Origin: Verrucomicrobiaceae bacterium
GTDB lineage: Bacteria; Verrucomicrobiota; Verrucomicrobiia; Verrucomicrobiales; Verrucomicrobiaceae
Length of the DNA: 64,000 nt
NCBI GenBank assembly: GCA_016795465.1
Contig: JAEUHK010000030.1
Coordinates: 209,003 to 273,002, forward strand
Direction of reading: 5' to 3'
Shown here: positions 14,409 to 23,991 of the stretch, piece after piece
How the letters are laid out: each line of letters opens with the position of its first letter
Numbering within the stretch: position 1 is the first letter of the stretch
Program-made: the position numbers and the translations under genes
Notes under the pieces: model-generated
Told to the model about the DNA's origin: nothing
The model's database searches: none
The model's input: only the letters and a program-made list of their open reading frames with translations

Positions 14409-16508
14409 ATGCCCTCCCGGTTCAAGGTGCTCAAAAACCTCAGTGAAAACACCACCAGCCTTCTCAAGCTGGTGCGGGACAGTCATTTGAAGAGCGATTT
14501 CATTCTGCGCCGTTTCAAAACAACGGCACCGGGGGAGATCGATGGCTTGCGCAGCCTCTTTGCGCAGCTCGCCTTGCTCGACAGCCCGCGACTGGATCGC
14601 ATCATCGAGGCCGCAGAGGACGAAAAGGGCTTTTATGTGCTCACACCCGCGCCGCTGGAAGGGATCACGCTGCCGGAGATGCTCGCAAGAGGCCCCCTGT
14701 CGGCTGAGGAGTTCGAAACGCTCGCCAACCAGCTTCTCGATGCCTTGGAACTCGTTCACGACCAGGCGATCGTTCACGGCACGATCACGCCCGAGTGCGT
14801 GCGCATCGCTGGCACCAAGCCCTCCGAATGGCAGGTGAGGCTGGGAGGCTTCGGTGTGGGTTTTGCCGCCGCAGGGCCGGAGGAAGAGCATCAAGTGGCC
14901 GCCTACCGCTGCGCCGCACCGGAGCAGTGGCAGAAGTCGCCAGCACGCCGTCGCTCAGATGTGTACTCGCTCGGCTGCGTGCTTTACGAGGCCTTGGCAG
15001 CTCGTCCGGCCTTTCAATCACGCACGTTGAAGGAACTGCGCACAAAGCACCTCGGCCACGATTTGCCGGATCTGGCCAAACTGGCCCCGCATGTGCCTGC
15101 GTGGATGAGTTCATGGGTCATGAGCCTCATCGTCACCGATGCCGAGGCACGCCCGCGAAAGGCTGCGGTGGCGCGCGAGAGCTTTTTGCAACGCGAAGCC
15201 CAGCCGGCACCCGCTCCCGCACCGGTGCTTGTCACGCCCGCGGCAGCGCCGGTGCCTGCCACGAATCCTCCCGGCTACTCCGCCCCCATTCTGCTGCCGA
15301 TGACGCAACCCGCACGCCATGCCACGGCGAGCACGATTCCCATCGCCGTCGGTCCGCAGGTCGGGCCTGCGCCGCAGCCACGCCGTCAGCCGCAGCCCGC
15401 TGCTGCACCGAAGGCGGCACCGCGGCAGTTTTCGCAGCAACCGGGCGGGCGACCGCTTTGGCAAAGGCCTCCCGTGATCGCAGGTGCCGTGATCGTCATT
15501 CTGGGGCTGCTCTGGCTTTTATTCGGACGCTCGTCCGGCTCCGGGGCTGGCGTTCTACCTGCCTTCGATGCACCCGCCACGAATGCGGCAATGATAAATC
15601 TGCGCGAGCTCGGCCAATGGAAGCAGCGGCAATACCTGACCGGTGAATCCGTGCCCGCCCCTGCCCTTCCCACGGGCCTGCCGAAACCTTTCGCCGCGGA
15701 CAAGCTGGTCGTTTTTCATCACGCCGATGCTGGCGTGAACACGCATGCCTCCGGCGACGCGGACAAACCGGCTCGTGAAGGCGATGCGGTGGCTTTTTGG
15801 AATGATTACGGCCCGATTCATGGCAACAACGCCCAAGCCCTCACGCCTTGGACGCCGGGCCACAACCGCGTGAAGCTCGTCACGCTGAAACCGGATGCCG
15901 CTCGCTTCCCGCTGAGCGGCCCGCGACGCTTCGTCGTCTTCGGAGCCAGTGACACGCCGGTCTCGACGCTCGGCACCATCGGCATGGGTGGAGACACGGG
16001 CAGTCCTTTCACCGATCCGACGACCAGCGGCTTCACGATGGCGATCGTGTTTTACCTCGATGCCACTCACAAGGCCCCCGACAGCCTCGTGGCGCACATC
16101 AACTTTTCCGGTTCGACGGTCACGATTCGTGCCCCCGAAGACCATCAGGCGTGGTTCTTTGCTGGTGAGAAACCCGGGGCACGCATCGAGCCGGACGCGG
16201 CTGCCAAATTCGACTTCACCAAGCCTGTCATTGGTCTGCTCGCGTGGAAACGCGATGGCACGATCTCCACCGTGTTTCACAACAGCCTCGGTCAACGCTC
16301 CGCCTCCTCCGAGCATTCGCCAGCACCGGCGAAGCGGCTGCAAAATGTGTCCCTCGGCGGCGAGCCCTACTACATCTGGCGGGACAAAGGCCAGTCCGTG
16401 GCCCCTTTCCATGGCGGCATCGCCGAGGTGCGGCTCTACAACACCTTCTTTGACACGGCCGACCTCAAACAAATCGAGGACGAACTCGCGAAGCACTACT
16501 TCCCGTAG
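14409..16508 (+). CDS. membrane pseudokinase with C-terminal LamG-like domain
   Basis: A 699-residue protein. Residues ~1-260 have the Ser/Thr kinase fold: a basic 'ILRRFK' strand, 'HGTITPEC' (123-130) in the catalytic-loop position, 'GGFG' (146-149) in the DFG position, 'APEQW' and 'SDVYSLGCVLYEAL'. Both catalytic aspartates (HRD and DFG) are replaced, so it should be a pseudokinase. A Pro/Ala-rich linker (~260-350) leads to one transmembrane helix (~354-373) and then an exported region ending in a concanavalin/LamG-like domain (~500-698). This topology suggests a sensor or scaffold coupling outside binding to inside. The flavoprotein gene starts 6 nt downstream. Confidence 0.8.
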   Translation: MPSRFKVLKNLSENTTSLLKLVRDSHLKSDFILRRFKTTAPGEIDGLRSLFAQLALLDSPRLDRIIEAAEDEKGFYVLTPAPLEGITLPEMLARGPLSAEEFETLANQLLDALELVHDQAIVHGTITPECVRIAGTKPSEWQVRLGGFGVGFAAAGPEEEHQVAAYRCAAPEQWQKSPARRRSDVYSLGCVLYEALAARPAFQSRTLKELRTKHLGHDLPDLAKLAPHVPAWMSSWVMSLIVTDAEARPRKAAVARESFLQREAQPAPAPAPVLVTPAAAPVPATNPPGYSAPILLPMTQPARHATASTIPIAVGPQVGPAPQPRRQPQPAAAPKAAPRQFSQQPGGRPLWQRPPVIAGAVIVILGLLWLLFGRSSGSGAGVLPAFDAPATNAAMINLRELGQWKQRQYLTGESVPAPALPTGLPKPFAADKLVVFHHADAGVNTHASGDADKPAREGDAVAFWNDYGPIHGNNAQALTPWTPGHNRVKLVTLKPDAARFPLSGPRRFVVFGASDTPVSTLGTIGMGGDTGSPFTDPTTSGFTMAIVFYLDATHKAPDSLVAHINFSGSTVTIRAPEDHQAWFFAGEKPGARIEPDAAAKFDFTKPVIGLLAWKRDGTISTVFHNSLGQRSASSEHSPAPAKRLQNVSLGGEPYYIWRDKGQSVAPFHGGIAEVRLYNTFFDTADLKQIEDELAKHYFP

Positions 16509-16514
16509 GCCTGC

Positions 16515-18077
16515 ATGAAGCGTCGAAGCCTGCTCCAATGCACGCCCGCCCTGCTCTTCGCAGGTTGTGAGGATCATCGCCGCATTCCGGGAAGCATCGT
16601 TGGCGGCTCGCACACTCGAGGGCACCGCCTTCGCGATGGCGGGCTTCCTTTGACCGGTCGCAAAGAGAAGGCGGAGGTCGTGATCGTCGGTGGTGGTGTG
16701 GCAGGGCTGGCCGCGGCACGCAGGCTGCGAAAGCTCGGCGTGGAGAAAATCGTCGTGCTGGAGTTGGAATCGTATGCCGGCGGCACCTCGTGTGCAGGGC
16801 AAAACAAGGTCAGCGCCTATCCGTGGGGTGCGCATTATGTGCCGCTGCCGGGCCGCGAGTGCACGGAGGTGCTGCGCTTCTTTGAAGAGACCGGCATCAT
16901 CACCAGTCACGATGCGGCTGGGCGGCCGATTTATGATGAACTGGCCCTCTGCCACGATCCGCACGAGCGACTCTTCATCCACGGCGAATGGATCGAAGGC
17001 CTGCATCCGCAGCAAGGCCTGCCTCAACGCGAAAAAGAGCGGTTCACGGCCTTTCAGGCCGAAATCGAGCGTTGGAGAGCAAAACGAGGTCGCGATGGCA
17101 AAATGGCCTTTGTGCTGCCTGTCGATGCTTCGAGCCGCGATCCCGATATTCTCGCCCTCGATGCCATCACGATGTCGAAATGGATGCAGGAGCATGGTTT
17201 CGACAGCGAGGCGCTGCGATGGCATGTCGAGTATGCCTGCCGCGATGACTTTGGTGGCCATCTCGATGAAATCTCCGCCTGGGCAGGCCTGCACTACTTC
17301 GCCAGCCGCACCGGCGAGGCCGCGAATGCCGAGCGAGAGACCGTGCTCACCTGGCCGCAAGGCAATGGCAAACTCGTCGAACTGCTCGCCGAGGGCCTCG
17401 ATGACCTCCGCGTGAACGCGATGGCCTTCGGCGTCGAGGTCACGAACGGCAAACCACGCGTCAAAACCATCGCGGAGCATGGCGAGGCCTTCGAGATCGA
17501 GGCACGAGCCGTCTTGCTCTGCGTGCCGCGATTCATCGCGAGGCGTCTGCTCGATCCCGCGAAAGCCTCGCCTGACCTCGTTTACTCGCCGTGGGTGGTC
17601 ACGAACCTCACGCTTGATGAATTGCCGCCCAGTCCCGGTGTTTTACCGGCTTGGGACAACGTCGTCTTCGGCTCCGACACGCTCGGCTATGTGAACGCCA
17701 CGCATCAGAGCCTGGCCTCTGTGCCGCAAGCCACGGTCATCACGCATTACGAGGCTCTTTGCGGCCAGCCACCGGCGAAACTCCGCGAGTGGATGCTCAC
17801 GCAAACGCATGCGCAGTGGTGCTCGCGAGCCCTGGATGGACTCGCCGCACCGCATCCGGATCTGCGTGAGCATGTGATGCAGGCCGATGTGTGGCTCTGG
17901 GGCCATGGCATGATCCGCCCCACGCCCGGCTTCATTTGGGGCAAGACCCGCGAAGCCATGCAATGTCCCGCTCCGCCCGTATTTCATGCCCACTCCGACA
18001 TGAGCGGCATGGCCCTCTTCGAAGAAGCCTTCACCCGCGGCGAACGCGTGGCAGCAGACGTGAAGGCGTGGCTTTAG
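16515..18077 (+). CDS. exported FAD-dependent amine-oxidase-like flavoprotein
   Basis: A 520-residue protein. The N-terminus 'MKRRSLLQCTPALLFAGC' combines a twin-arginine motif with a lipobox-like cysteine at residue 18, suggesting a Tat-exported lipoprotein. The FAD-binding motif 'VVIVGGGVAGLAAARRL' (55-71) is followed by the amine-oxidase family 'LELESYAGGTS'. A C-terminal segment ('HSDMSGMALFEEAFTRGERVA') corresponds to the usual second FAD-contact region. Substrate is unknown. It follows the pseudokinase-LamG gene by 6 nt, so the two are probably translated together. Its last 4 nt overlap the convergent Uma2 gene. Confidence 0.8.
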   Translation: MKRRSLLQCTPALLFAGCEDHRRIPGSIVGGSHTRGHRLRDGGLPLTGRKEKAEVVIVGGGVAGLAAARRLRKLGVEKIVVLELESYAGGTSCAGQNKVSAYPWGAHYVPLPGRECTEVLRFFEETGIITSHDAAGRPIYDELALCHDPHERLFIHGEWIEGLHPQQGLPQREKERFTAFQAEIERWRAKRGRDGKMAFVLPVDASSRDPDILALDAITMSKWMQEHGFDSEALRWHVEYACRDDFGGHLDEISAWAGLHYFASRTGEAANAERETVLTWPQGNGKLVELLAEGLDDLRVNAMAFGVEVTNGKPRVKTIAEHGEAFEIEARAVLLCVPRFIARRLLDPAKASPDLVYSPWVVTNLTLDELPPSPGVLPAWDNVVFGSDTLGYVNATHQSLASVPQATVITHYEALCGQPPAKLREWMLTQTHAQWCSRALDGLAAPHPDLREHVMQADVWLWGHGMIRPTPGFIWGKTREAMQCPAPPVFHAHSDMSGMALFEEAFTRGERVAADVKAWL

Positions 18078-18712
18078 ACTTCCTCTTTGGGCGTGGCCGG
18101 ATCGAGATCGGTCTTCTCGTAAAGCGACGAGAGTGGGAGCTCGATGTCGTAGTGCTTCAGCCGCAGGCAGGCATCGAATCCGTCAAAAGTGGTCAACTGC
18201 CACTGCTCGTCCGCTCCGAGTTCAAAGACCTCCACGCGGGCTTGGGCCGTTGAGATCAGCACAAACGTCTTCAGCGAAGGCATGTGCCGGTAGTTCCAAA
18301 ACTTCTCGCCACGGTCGTAGGCCTCGGTGCCTTCGGAAAGCACTTCAAAGATGGCACCCGGATTCAGGAGCGTGATGCGTTTGTCCGAGTTGAACTTCGG
18401 CTGACCACACACAATCGACGCATCGGGGAAGGTGTTCAGCCCCGAGGCCTCCACCTTGACCTTCATGTCGCTGTCATACACGCGGCAGGGGCGTTTCGAG
18501 AGGGCTCCTTTTAGCGCATAGATCAAATTGCCCTTCACGAGGCTGTGCGTGTCTGTGCCGCCCGCCATCATCACGATCTGGCCATTGCGAAACTCCAGCT
18601 TCTCCACCGACTTCTCCAGAATAGCCTCATACTCCTCCTCGGTGACGCGAGGAGGCAGCTTGGGCAGGGAGTAGGCGTATTGCATGCCTGAATCACGTAG
18701 AGCAGCCGACAT
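18074..18712 (-). CDS. Uma2-family (DUF820) putative restriction-type endonuclease
   Basis: A 212-residue protein of the Uma2 family, a PD-(D/E)xK nuclease-like fold widespread in cyanobacteria and PVC bacteria with no established function. Typical elements are 'TEEEYEAILEKS', 'EFRNGQIVMMAGGTDTHSLV', 'FPDASIVCG' (D and E region of the active site) and 'IFEVLSEGTEAYDRGEKF'. There is no toxin-antitoxin partner or methylase alongside. It is convergent with the flavoprotein gene, overlapping by 4 nt. Confidence 0.85.
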   Translation of the reverse strand: MSAALRDSGMQYAYSLPKLPPRVTEEEYEAILEKSVEKLEFRNGQIVMMAGGTDTHSLVKGNLIYALKGALSKRPCRVYDSDMKVKVEASGLNTFPDASIVCGQPKFNSDKRITLLNPGAIFEVLSEGTEAYDRGEKFWNYRHMPSLKTFVLISTAQARVEVFELGADEQWQLTTFDGFDACLRLKHYDIELPLSSLYEKTDLDPATPKEEV

Positions 18713-18741
18713 GACGAGAGATTAGCACAAGGCTGCCATGC

Positions 18742-19671
18742 TCAGGAAGCTCTTTTTGCTCCCAGCACCGTCTGAAAGCTGCCCCATAGCACCAGCACGG
18801 CACCGAGGGACTGCATCGTGGAGAACGGCTCGGCGAAGAAGAAGATGCCGCCGAGTGTCGTGAGCACCGGCACGGTGTTTTGGAAGGCACCACCCGCGGC
18901 GACGGACAGGAAGCGAAAACCCTCGGTCATCGCCAATTGCCCAAACGTGGCGCACAAGGCCGCTGCACTGAGCAAACCGGCATCCGCCCAGCCGAGCGAG
19001 GTGAAGTTCATCGCGGCCACGGGAATGCCGATGAGCAGGGCGTAGAGGCATTGCGAGGCAAAGATCGTGGCGCTGGTCTCCGTGCGGGTGAGTTGTCGAA
19101 TCACGACGACCACTGCGGCGGCCATCACGGCTCCACCGAGGGCGATGGCCTCGTGTTTGCCAAACACCACCAGCGAGCCGGGCGTCATACCGGTGAGCAG
19201 AGCAAGTCCGGCGATGGCCAGCGCGATGCCGAGCACCTTCACGACGCCCAGTTTTTCATGCAAAACGAAGGCCGCCATGATCGCGGCAAAGACGCACCAG
19301 GTGTTCCCGATGAGTGTGGCCTTCCCGGCACCGAGCGGGCCGATGGTCAGGTAGTAGGCGATCGTCCCAAACGCTCCCAGCACGCCACGGGAGGCCAGCA
19401 ACCAGCTCTGAAAGCTGCGCTTCAACCGCAGCGTGCCCTTCGGCGCAAAGACGATCCAGGTGAAGACGAGCCCGATGCAGGCACGAAACACCAGCGCCAG
19501 CCATGGATCGGCATGACGCACGGAGGCGAGCACCTTCAAGAGGAGGGCATTCCCGGTGAAGCAGACGAGGGACACGGTCATCCAGATCGCGCCGAGACGC
19601 GGCTGGTGGAGGAGGGCGGGTTTGGAGGCGCTCATGGTGGCAGCGGTTTGAGGGCTGCCTTCGGGCGTCAT
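18742..19671 (-). CDS. DMT-superfamily (EamA) transporter
   Basis: A 309-residue inner-membrane protein with about ten predicted helices in two EamA repeats. The first is 'GAIWMTVSLVCFTGNALLL' through 'GLALLTGMTPGSL'; the second starts around 'AIALGGAVMAAAVVVVI'. 'FFFAEPFSTMQSLGAVLVL' is the usual end of such transporters. It probably exports small metabolites, but the substrate cannot be told. The start could be 19671 or the ATG at 19635 ('MSASKP'); both precede the first helix. Confidence 0.85.
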   Translation of the reverse strand: MTPEGSPQTAATMSASKPALLHQPRLGAIWMTVSLVCFTGNALLLKVLASVRHADPWLALVFRACIGLVFTWIVFAPKGTLRLKRSFQSWLLASRGVLGAFGTIAYYLTIGPLGAGKATLIGNTWCVFAAIMAAFVLHEKLGVVKVLGIALAIAGLALLTGMTPGSLVVFGKHEAIALGGAVMAAAVVVVIRQLTRTETSATIFASQCLYALLIGIPVAAMNFTSLGWADAGLLSAAALCATFGQLAMTEGFRFLSVAAGGAFQNTVPVLTTLGGIFFFAEPFSTMQSLGAVLVLWGSFQTVLGAKRAS

Positions 19672-19999
19672 GTCTGATCGGATCGCGGGGGGATGATGGC
19701 GTCAGCGGAGGTTCCTCAAACCAGTGGATTAGGCATGCCAAATGGCACGCACAGCCTTTACGGCGGTGATTGCAGCGATTCGGCCGGCAGGTTTGAGGTT
19801 CATCAGACGGCGCGGAGAGTGCCGCCAGCCGGGCTGAAAGCAAACGGCTTTTCCTCGCTCATCTGCAAACATTCCGGTGGTTCCCCGTATGTTTGCGGCC
19901 CCGGACGCAGCAAAAGCCTTGCCTAGAAATTGGCACCCGCTAAACTTCGCGGCTTTACCCGCCCCGGGCACCCAACCACCGACACCTCGCACCCTGACA
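19672..19999. promoter_or_regulatory. divergent intergenic region upstream of hppA
   Basis: This ~330-bp gap lies between the divergent DMT exporter and pyrophosphatase genes and has no convincing gene. It contains an 8-bp perfect inverted repeat, GCAAACAT (19865-19872) and ATGTTTGC (19889-19896), that could be an operator or an RNA hairpin in the hppA leader. No riboswitch I know is recognisable. Confidence 0.35.
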
Positions 20000-22060
20000 A
20001 TGCCTCTTGCCTTCCTGCTCCAAAATGGACTCACCATCTCCATCGCCCTCGCCGCGGTGGGACTCGTCGTGGCTCTGATCCTTATCCGTCAGATTCTGGC
20101 CTCCTCGCCGGGCAATGCGAAAATGCAGGAGATTGGCGGTGCTGTTCAGGCCGGTGCCAAAGCCTACCTGAACCGCCAGATCATGGCCATCGTGCCCATC
20201 GCCCTCGTCATCCTCGCGGCCATCTGGTATCTGCGTGATGCGGCCACGGCAGTCGGCTTCATTGTCGGCGCTGTCTGCTCCCTCGCCGCGGGTTACATCG
20301 GCATGATGATCGCCGTGCGTGCGAACGTCCGCACCGCCCAGGCGGCTTCCACCAGCAGCCACGGCGCTCTCAAAGTGGCCTTCAATGGCGGCGCGGTCAC
20401 CGGTTTGCTCGTGGTGGCGCTCGGCCTGCTCTCCGTCGGTGTCTTCTACATGGTCGTCAAAGGCATGCACCCGGAAGGCAAGCACGCCATCGACTCGCTG
20501 ATCGGCCTCGCGCTTGGCAGCTCGCTCATCTCCGTCTTTGCCCGTCTCGGCGGCGGCATCTACACGAAGGCCGCGGACGTCGGCGCTGACCTCGTCGGCA
20601 AGATCGAGCAGAACCTCAACGAAGACGATCCCCGCAACCCCGCCACCATCGCCGACAACGTGGGCGACAACGTGGGCGACTGCGCTGGCATGGCCGCGGA
20701 CGTGTTTGAGACCTACGCGGTGTCCTTGATCGGCGGCGTGCTCGTCGGTGCCCTCACCGCTGGTGCGGAATCCGCCAACGCGGCGGTCATTTATCCCTTC
20801 GTGCTCTGCGGCCTCTCGATCATCTCCTCCATCATCGGCATCGGCTGGGTGAATTTCGTGAAGCAGACCCCGACGACCGCCCTCGTCTGCGGCGTGGCCG
20901 TTTCCGGTATCATCAGTGCAGGTCTGTTCTGGTGGGCAACGCAGGCCATCTTCGGTGCCAGCCTGATGCTCAACGGCGTCAGCGTGGCCAGCAGCGCCCT
21001 CTTCCAATGCGCCCTCGTCGGCCTCGTCATGACGCTGCTCGTCGTCTGGATCACCAATTACTACACCAGCACGCACCACAAGCCGGTGCGCGATATCGCC
21101 AAGGCCTCCGAGACCGGCCACGCCACGAACATCATCGCCGGCATCAGCATCGGCCATCACGCCACCCTGCTCCCCGTGCTCGCCATCGCCGCCTCCATCT
21201 GGTGCTGCTTTGACCTCGCCGGCCTCTACGGCATCGCCATCGCCGTCGTCTCCATGCTCTCGCTCTCCGGCATCATCATCTCCCTCGATGCCTTTGGCCC
21301 CATCACCGACAACGCGGGCGGCATCGCCGTCATGAGCGGCCTGCCGGAGGAAGTGCGCACGATCACTGATGAGCTCGACGCCGTGGGCAACACCATGAAG
21401 GCCGTCACCAAAGGCTACGCCATCGCCAGCGCCGGCCTCGCCGCCATGGTGCTCTTCGGCAGCTATGTGAAGGACCTCGAGGCCTTCGTCGGCCACACGG
21501 TGACCTTTGACCTCATGAACCATGAAGTCGTCATCGGCATGTTCATCGGCGGCCTGCTGCCCTTCATCTTCACCGCCTACTGCATGAGCGCCGTCGGCAG
21601 CGCCGCTGGAGCCGTCGTGCTCGAAGTGCGCCGCCAGATCGCCGCCAAGCCCGGCATCCTCAACGGCACTGACATCCCCGATTACGCCCAGTGCGTCGGC
21701 ATCGTGACCAGCGCCGCCTTGAAGCAGATGATCCTTCCGGCCCTCCTGCCGCTCATCTTCGTCATCGGCATGGCCTTCGTCGGCATGCAGGCGCTCGGCG
21801 GCGTGCTCATCGGCACCATCGTCACCGGTCTCTTCGTCGGCATCGCCATGACCAGCGCCGGTGGTGCCTGGGATAACGCGAAGAAATACATCGAAGAAGG
21901 CAACCACGGCGGCAAAGGCAGCTTCGCCCATCAGGCCGCGGTGACCGGCGATACCGTCGGCGATCCTTACAAGGATACCGCCGGCCCGGCCGTGAACCCG
22001 ATGATCAAGGTGGTGAACATCCTCGCCATCCTCATCATCCCCATCATCTTCAAGAAGTAA
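20000..22060 (+). CDS. hppA: membrane-bound H+-pumping pyrophosphatase, K+-independent type
   Basis: A 686-residue integral membrane pump that uses pyrophosphate hydrolysis to move ions out of the cytoplasm. About 15-16 hydrophobic segments are evident. The catalytic loop '[19 protein letters not shown]' followed by '[18 protein letters not shown]' is diagnostic. The K+-dependence site reads '[10 protein letters not shown]' (about 462-471), with Lys where K+-dependent enzymes have Ala and Thr three residues later, so this is the K+-independent class. ATG 20000 begins with a hydrophobic helix; the upstream extension lacks homology. A strong terminator follows. Confidence 0.93.
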   Translation: MPLAFLLQNGLTISIALAAVGLVVALILIRQILASSPGNAKMQEIGGAVQAGAKAYLNRQIMAIVPIALVILAAIWYLRDAATAVGFIVGAVCSLAAGYIGMMIAVRANVRTAQAASTSSHGALKVAFNGGAVTGLLVVALGLLSVGVFYMVVKGMHPEGKHAIDSLIGLALGSSLISVFARLGGGIYTKAADVGADLVGKIEQNLNEDDPRNPATIADNVGDNVGDCAGMAADVFETYAVSLIGGVLVGALTAGAESANAAVIYPFVLCGLSIISSIIGIGWVNFVKQTPTTALVCGVAVSGIISAGLFWWATQAIFGASLMLNGVSVASSALFQCALVGLVMTLLVVWITNYYTSTHHKPVRDIAKASETGHATNIIAGISIGHHATLLPVLAIAASIWCCFDLAGLYGIAIAVVSMLSLSGIIISLDAFGPITDNAGGIAVMSGLPEEVRTITDELDAVGNTMKAVTKGYAIASAGLAAMVLFGSYVKDLEAFVGHTVTFDLMNHEVVIGMFIGGLLPFIFTAYCMSAVGSAAGAVVLEVRRQIAAKPGILNGTDIPDYAQCVGIVTSAALKQMILPALLPLIFVIGMAFVGMQALGGVLIGTIVTGLFVGIAMTSAGGAWDNAKKYIEEGNHGGKGSFAHQAAVTGDTVGDPYKDTAGPAVNPMIKVVNILAILIIPIIFKK

Positions 22061-22080
22061 GCCTCAAAGGCCCTTTCCAA

Positions 22081-22111
22081 GCGGCGGGAGCGATCCCGCC
22101 GCTTTCTTTTT
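22081..22111 (+). terminator. rho-independent terminator after hppA
   Basis: A perfect 9-bp GC stem (22081-22089 with 22094-22102, 4-nt loop) is followed by TTTCTTTTT. It is 20 nt past the hppA stop. Confidence 0.9.
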
Positions 22112-22182
22112 GCCCACGAATCATGATTCGGGATGCGCCGAAGGCCTTCGATGCTCTTTTGCGGTCTTCCCGCCCTTTTTCC

Positions 22183-22776
22183 ATGTCTCTCCCAATTCCC
22201 GATTATCCCTTCAAAGCCTTCATTTTCGACTGCGACGGCACTTTGGTCGATTCGATGCCGCTGCATTACATCGCTTGGTGTGAGGCGCTGAAGGCTCATG
22301 GAGCCGAATTTGAGTTCACGGAGGAGTTTTTCTACGGGCACGCTGGTGTGAAGGAGCAGGACGTGGTGCGCATCCTCAACGACCTGCATGGCACGAAGAT
22401 CGACCCGGTGGCCGTCGATGAGACCAAAGCCGTGCTTTTCCATCGTCGCATCCCGGAAGTGCAGCCCGTGCGGCCTGTGGCGGAATTTGCGCGTTCCGTG
22501 GCCGGGCGTTTTCCCATCGCGGTGGCCTCCGGCAGCGCGGAAGACACCGTGCGGGGCTGTTTAAAGGCCACGGGGCTGCTCGACCTGTTTGAGATCATCA
22601 TCACGCCCAAGGATGTGCGGCATGGCAAACCGGCTCCGGACATGTTTTTGCTCGCAGCCGAACGCATGGGCATCGCTCCGGTTGATTGCCTTGTGCTCGA
22701 AGACGGCAACAGCGGCCTCAAAGCCGCGGAAGCCGCAGGCATGCAGGCCGTGTTTGTGCCGCGCACCTTGCGATAA
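22183..22776 (+). CDS. HAD-superfamily phosphatase / beta-phosphoglucomutase-like
   Basis: A 197-residue HAD subfamily IA hydrolase. Motif I is 'FIFDCDGTLVDS' with the nucleophile Asp and acid/base Asp, motif II 'IAVASGSA', motif III Lys in 'RHGKPAPDMF', and motif IV 'VLEDGNSGLKAAEAAGM'. The cap helices between motifs I and II match the beta-phosphoglucomutase/phosphoglycolate group. The substrate is a small phosphate ester. ATG 22183 sits just before the fold; the 20 extra residues upstream come from the intergenic region. Confidence 0.88.
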   Translation: MSLPIPDYPFKAFIFDCDGTLVDSMPLHYIAWCEALKAHGAEFEFTEEFFYGHAGVKEQDVVRILNDLHGTKIDPVAVDETKAVLFHRRIPEVQPVRPVAEFARSVAGRFPIAVASGSAEDTVRGCLKATGLLDLFEIIITPKDVRHGKPAPDMFLLAAERMGIAPVDCLVLEDGNSGLKAAEAAGMQAVFVPRTLR

Positions 22777-22782
22777 AACAAA

Positions 22783-22808
22783 CGAGGCGAGCTTTGGAGC
22801 CCGCCTCG
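22783..22808 (-). terminator. terminator of the PilT operon
   Basis: A stem of CGAGGCG (22783-22789) with CGCCTCG (22802-22808), extendable inward with one mismatch, is followed on the minus strand by TTTGTTTT. It lies in the 54-bp convergent gap between the HAD phosphatase and the last gene of the PilT operon. Confidence 0.7.
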
Positions 22809-22830
22809 CGTGGTGAAATAGATGCTGCGC

Positions 22831-23934
22831 TTACTTGTTGGCCTCGCCGCCGCCGGCGTTGGCAATCTCCGCTTCCTCGGGCGGCAGGAAGTTTTTGAAG
22901 CGCTGCTTGTCGATGGCCTTCATGTAGGCCTCCATCGGGCTCACATAGCCATCACGGAGCTTCTGCCAGATGGCGTCGTCCATGAACTGCATGCCCTGGG
23001 CCTTGCCGCCGATGATGACGTCGTAAAGCTTCTGCGTGGCACCTTCACGGATGATGGCGCCCACGGCGGCGTTTGAGATCATGATCTCGTTCACGGCGCA
23101 GCGGCCGCCGCCATCGTGACGCTTCATGAGGAGCTGGGCCACCACACCGCGAAGCGAAGCGGCAAGCATCGTGCGCACCTGGCTCTGCTGGTCGGCGGGG
23201 AACACGTCAATGATACGGTCAACGGTCTTGCGGGCGTTGTTCGTGTGCAGCGTGCCGAACACGAGCAGGCCCGTTTCAGCCGCGGTGAGCGCGAGTGAGA
23301 TGGTCTCAAGGTCGCGCATTTCGCCCACGAGCACAATGTCAGCATCTTCACGAAGGGCGGCACGCAGACCATCGGCGAAGGAAGGCGTCTGGATGGGCAC
23401 CTCACGCTGGGTGATGATGGACTTCTTGTTCCGGTGCACGAATTCGATCGGCTCCTCGACCGTGATGATGTGGCGGCGGAAGTTCGTGTTGATGTAATCG
23501 AGCAGGGCCGCGAGCGTCGTGGACTTGCCAGAGCCCGTGGGGCCGGTGACAAGCACCAGGCCGCTGCGCAGGTGGCCGAATTCCTTCACGATCGGCGGGA
23601 TGTTCAGCTGCTCGAGGCTGGCGATCTTCGTCGGAATGATACGGAAGACGCAGGCGAGGCCATGCTGCTGCTTGAGGTAGTTGCAGCGGAAGCGGTTGTT
23701 CTCATCCATCTCGTAGGCGAAGTCGAGATCACCCTTGTCGATGTACTTTTGCCAGGCCTTGGGATCGCAGATCTCACGCATCATTGTCTCCATCATCTGG
23801 CCGGAGAGGATCTCATCGGAGATGGCTTTGATGCTGCCGTGGACGCGAACCTTGGGCGGCTGCCCCTGGCTGAGGTGAAGGTCAGATCCGCCGAGTTCGA
23901 TGAGCGTGCGGAAGTGGTTGTCAATGATGGGCAT
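22831..23934 (-). CDS. pilT: PilT-family twitching/retraction ATPase (second of pair)
   Basis: A 367-residue hexameric secretion ATPase of the PilT type, which powers type IV pilus retraction at the inner membrane. It has an N-terminal PAS-like domain ('GGSDLHLSQGQPPKVRVHG'), Walker A 'GPTGSGKSTT' (131-140), the Asp box 'IITVEEPIEFVH', Walker B 'DADIVLVGEMRD' and the His box 'AAETGLLVFGTLHTNN'. PilT's AIRNLIRE-like region is present as 'AAVGAIIREGATQKL'. It lies 57 bp downstream of a paralogue and is probably the last gene of a five-gene operon. Confidence 0.92.
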   Translation of the reverse strand: MPIIDNHFRTLIELGGSDLHLSQGQPPKVRVHGSIKAISDEILSGQMMETMMREICDPKAWQKYIDKGDLDFAYEMDENNRFRCNYLKQQHGLACVFRIIPTKIASLEQLNIPPIVKEFGHLRSGLVLVTGPTGSGKSTTLAALLDYINTNFRRHIITVEEPIEFVHRNKKSIITQREVPIQTPSFADGLRAALREDADIVLVGEMRDLETISLALTAAETGLLVFGTLHTNNARKTVDRIIDVFPADQQSQVRTMLAASLRGVVAQLLMKRHDGGGRCAVNEIMISNAAVGAIIREGATQKLYDVIIGGKAQGMQFMDDAIWQKLRDGYVSPMEAYMKAIDKQRFKNFLPPEEAEIANAGGGEANK

Positions 23935-23991
23935 GGCGGACGGAAAAGATGAAAAGTAAAAACGGAGAGGTCAGTGCGGCTATCCAAGGCT

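Noticed and set aside
18074..18712. Restriction-modification or toxin-antitoxin system around the Uma2 gene
   Set aside because: There is no methyltransferase, antitoxin or specificity gene beside it; Uma2 proteins commonly occur alone.
19955..21931. 658-residue minus-strand open frame
   Set aside because: Shadow of hppA with Asp/Gly/His-rich low-complexity sequence. The plus-strand pyrophosphatase is unmistakable.
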